This document shows, one piece after another, positions 3,927 through 5,656 of a DNA stretch of 5,656 bases; position 1 is the stretch's first letter, and the number at the start of each line of letters is the position of its first letter. This stretch comes from Candidatus Cloacimonadota bacterium. Its GTDB lineage: Bacteria; Cloacimonadota; Cloacimonadia; JGIOTU-2. The notes beneath the pieces were generated by a model. That model saw only the letters and a list, made by a program, of their open reading frames with translations, made no database searches and was not told the origin of the DNA. Both the position numbers and the translations under genes were made by a program. The stretch is taken from assembly GCA_014382685.1 (NCBI GenBank), contig JACNJG010000117.1, positions 9,792 to 15,447 on the forward strand, read 5' to 3'.

Positions 3927-5582
3927 TTGATAGATATTATTAAAGAAAAAATATGGCTGGGGCTGAAAGCACTTAAACTGAAAGCGCCGCCAAAATCCAA
4001 GATAAATGTGGAATATCCGAAGCATAAGATACACGGCGATTATGCATCCAACATAGCGCTCAATCTTGCAAAGAAGATCGGTCAAGCGCCTATGACTATT
4101 GCAAAAAAACTCGCAACACATCTTTCTGCTGATCCTCTTTTCTCAAAAGTAACTGCTGCAAAACCCGGTTTTATCAACTTCCATATTGCAAATAAAATTC
4201 TCTATTCGACCCTTCAGGATATAAATAAACTCGGTCTGAAATACGGAACCAACTACGAACGAGGTGCAGGAAAAAGAGTACTTATTGAGTTTGTGAGCGC
4301 CAATCCTACTGGTCCCCTCAATGTGGTGAATGCTCGTGCAGCCGCTTTTGGCGATTCCCTTGCAAATATCCTGCTTACCCAGGGCTACCATGTCGAAAGA
4401 GAATATTACATAAATGATGCAGGTCATCAAATAGACCTCCTCGTGGAGTCTATAGAGAATGAGCTGAATCGGCTGGATGAAATTCAGGTCGAGGAGCTTC
4501 ATGAGGGTTATAAAGGTAAGTATATCACCGAGATCGCAGCTCATATTCTTGAGACCGAAGGCACGACAATTCATCAACTTTCCAAGCGTGATGTAGCTCA
4601 AAAAATCCGTGATCTTGCATTGGAGATCCTCGTTGATGACCAGAAACAGACACTTTCATCTTTTAAAGTATTTTTCGATAACTGGATTTCTGAAGATGAG
4701 CTTCGTCAAAAAGGAAGTGTGGAAGATGTGCTTGCATACCTCTCCGAAACAGAGAAGATCTATGATAAGGATGGGGCAGTCTGGATGTGTAGTAGTGAAT
4801 TTGGTGATTCAAAAGACCGCGTGATCATGCGCTCGGATGGGACTGTAACCTATATCATTCCTGACCTTGCATATCATATCACAAAATATAAACGTGGGTT
4901 TGATCGCATTATTGACATCCTTGGTCCTGATCATCACGGACATATTCCCAAACTAAAAGCAGGTATTGAAATTCTTGGCTATAAGCCGTCAATTATGCAG
5001 TTTATCTTGCTTCAGCATGTTACCATTCTCATGAATGAAGAAAAGGTAAAGATGTCAAAAAGAGAAGGAAAGCTTATCACTCTTAGGCAGCTTATTGAGG
5101 AAGTCGGTACTGATGCAGCGCGATTCTTCTTCCTGATGAGAAAGTCAAATACTCCTCTTGATTTTGACATAGAACTGGCGAAGAAACGATCCTCTGAAAA
5201 TCCGGTCTATTATGTACAGTATGCACATGCACGCATTGCAAGTATCGAGAAAAATGCACGTTCGGAAAGACTAAGGGTTCATGATTTCAAACCGGAATAC
5301 CTGCAGCGGCTCGGGCATGATGAGGAATTGGATATTATTCGCATGCTCATGAAATATCCTGAGTTGATCACGCATATCAGTTCAAGCTATGATGTTAATC
5401 TCCTTACTTCCTATTTGATCGATCTTGCCGGAGAATTTCATAGATATTATCAGAAATATAAGATCGTGAATAAGAGATATAAGGAGCTTTCTTTGGCACG
5501 GCTGTTCCTGTGCAAAGCAGTGCAGACTGTTATCAGGAATGGTCTTAGTTTGCTGGGGATTTCCGCACCGACAAAAATGTAG
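3927..5582 (+). CDS. argS: Arginyl-tRNA synthetase with atypical HIGH motif
   Basis: ArgRS charges tRNA-Arg with arginine in the cytoplasm (class I synthetase). All 551 residues appear intact from the N-terminal tRNA-recognition domain (about 1-90, with the GDYASNIALNLAKK block) through the catalytic fold to the DALR anticodon-binding domain. EFVSANPTGPL (121-131) precedes the first signature, but where most enzymes have HVGH this one reads NVVN (132-135), then ARAAAFGDSLANIL. GPDHHGHIPKLKAGI (333-347) and KMSKREGKLITL (375-386) are present, and the C-terminal domain starts with ENPVYYVQYAHARI (424-437) and ends GISAPTKM, near the usual C-terminus. The start is TTG with a GTGAGG ribosome binding site; the first ATG in frame would remove conserved N-terminal sequence. 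Intact reading frame and conserved flanks argue for a working enzyme despite the motif change. It is the last recognisable gene of the run. Confidence 0.96.
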   Translation: MIDIIKEKIWLGLKALKLKAPPKSKINVEYPKHKIHGDYASNIALNLAKKIGQAPMTIAKKLATHLSADPLFSKVTAAKPGFINFHIANKILYSTLQDINKLGLKYGTNYERGAGKRVLIEFVSANPTGPLNVVNARAAAFGDSLANILLTQGYHVEREYYINDAGHQIDLLVESIENELNRLDEIQVEELHEGYKGKYITEIAAHILETEGTTIHQLSKRDVAQKIRDLALEILVDDQKQTLSSFKVFFDNWISEDELRQKGSVEDVLAYLSETEKIYDKDGAVWMCSSEFGDSKDRVIMRSDGTVTYIIPDLAYHITKYKRGFDRIIDILGPDHHGHIPKLKAGIEILGYKPSIMQFILLQHVTILMNEEKVKMSKREGKLITLRQLIEEVGTDAARFFFLMRKSNTPLDFDIELAKKRSSENPVYYVQYAHARIASIEKNARSERLRVHDFKPEYLQRLGHDEELDIIRMLMKYPELITHISSSYDVNLLTSYLIDLAGEFHRYYQKYKIVNKRYKELSLARLFLCKAVQTVIRNGLSLLGISAPTKM

Positions 5583-5610
5583 TGAGTAGGGATTGAGAGA
5601 GATAAATAAC

Positions 5611-5656
5611 CACACGTCTTCACTGCGTTACGCCGTTGCAGGCGAAAAGCACGAAA
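5611..5656. other. GC-rich tail with small inverted repeats, nature unknown
   Basis: The 74 bases after argS hold no recognisable gene. From about 5611 the GC content rises to 58% over 40 bases, and two mutually exclusive small hairpins can form: CGCC/GGCG around GTTGCA (5631-5644) and CTGCG/TGCAG (5623-5641, with one G-U pair). No T-run follows, so a terminator is not supported. It could be the edge of a dispersed intergenic repeat or the start of another element cut by the window end. Confidence 0.25.

Noticed and set aside
5631..5644. Rho-independent terminator after argS
   Set aside because: The stem is four pairs and is followed by GAAAAGC, with no T-run.

Overview
The window is one strand of a compact bacterial chromosome. 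Eight genes for folate, nucleotide, cell-envelope and translation functions run head to tail from about 460 to 5582, with gaps of at most about 20 bases or short overlaps. A separate AT-rich unit (1-442) lies upstream and carries a four-helix-bundle (23S rRNA intervening-sequence-type) gene bordered by 7-bp tandem repeats. Base composition is moderate to low GC: about 31% by hand count over the first 360 bases, and 45-50% in lines sampled from the uridylyltransferase and argS genes. Strong Shine-Dalgarno sequences precede folB and folK, but none is visible before the HIT, LytR_C or rsfS genes. The gene set, the free-standing four-helix-bundle gene and the atypical ArgRS would fit an uncultured lineage near the FCB group (Cloacimonadota-like). 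That placement is a weak inference from gene style, not a demonstrated affiliation.

Layout: 11-397 four-helix-bundle protein; 401-442 a six-unit TTTTATA array with a possible promoter; 460-816 folB (dihydroneopterin aldolase); about 839-1285 folK (HPPK); 1272-1889 deoxynucleoside kinase; 1895-2632 a GlmU-type uridylyltransferase domain without the acetyltransferase half; 2642-3130 HIT-family hydrolase or phosphorylase; 3120-3544 a membrane-anchored LytR_C-domain protein whose reading frame is broken at a T9 run; 3553-3915 rsfS; 3927-5582 argS. The last 74 bases hold no gene I can recognise.

How the genes fit together: folB and folK are consecutive steps making the pterin half of folate. The deoxynucleoside kinase salvages DNA precursors. 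The uridylyltransferase would make UDP-GlcNAc for the envelope. The HIT protein probably handles dinucleotide polyphosphates such as Ap4A, which aminoacyl-tRNA synthetases make as a side product. RsfS and ArgS act in translation. The tight packing suggests a housekeeping operon with translational coupling.

The points most worth a second look are: (a) the LytR_C gene, which seems to start at 3120 and to need a -1 shift (or a T10 transcript) at a U UUU UUA / T9 site; (b) folK, which has a strong ribosome binding site but no ATG, GTG or TTG placed so as to include its first beta strand; (c) an ArgRS whose HIGH motif reads NVVN; (d) 7-bp repeats at both ends of the four-helix-bundle gene; (e) the one-domain GlmU. 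No CRISPR array, transposase, tRNA or rRNA gene was seen.
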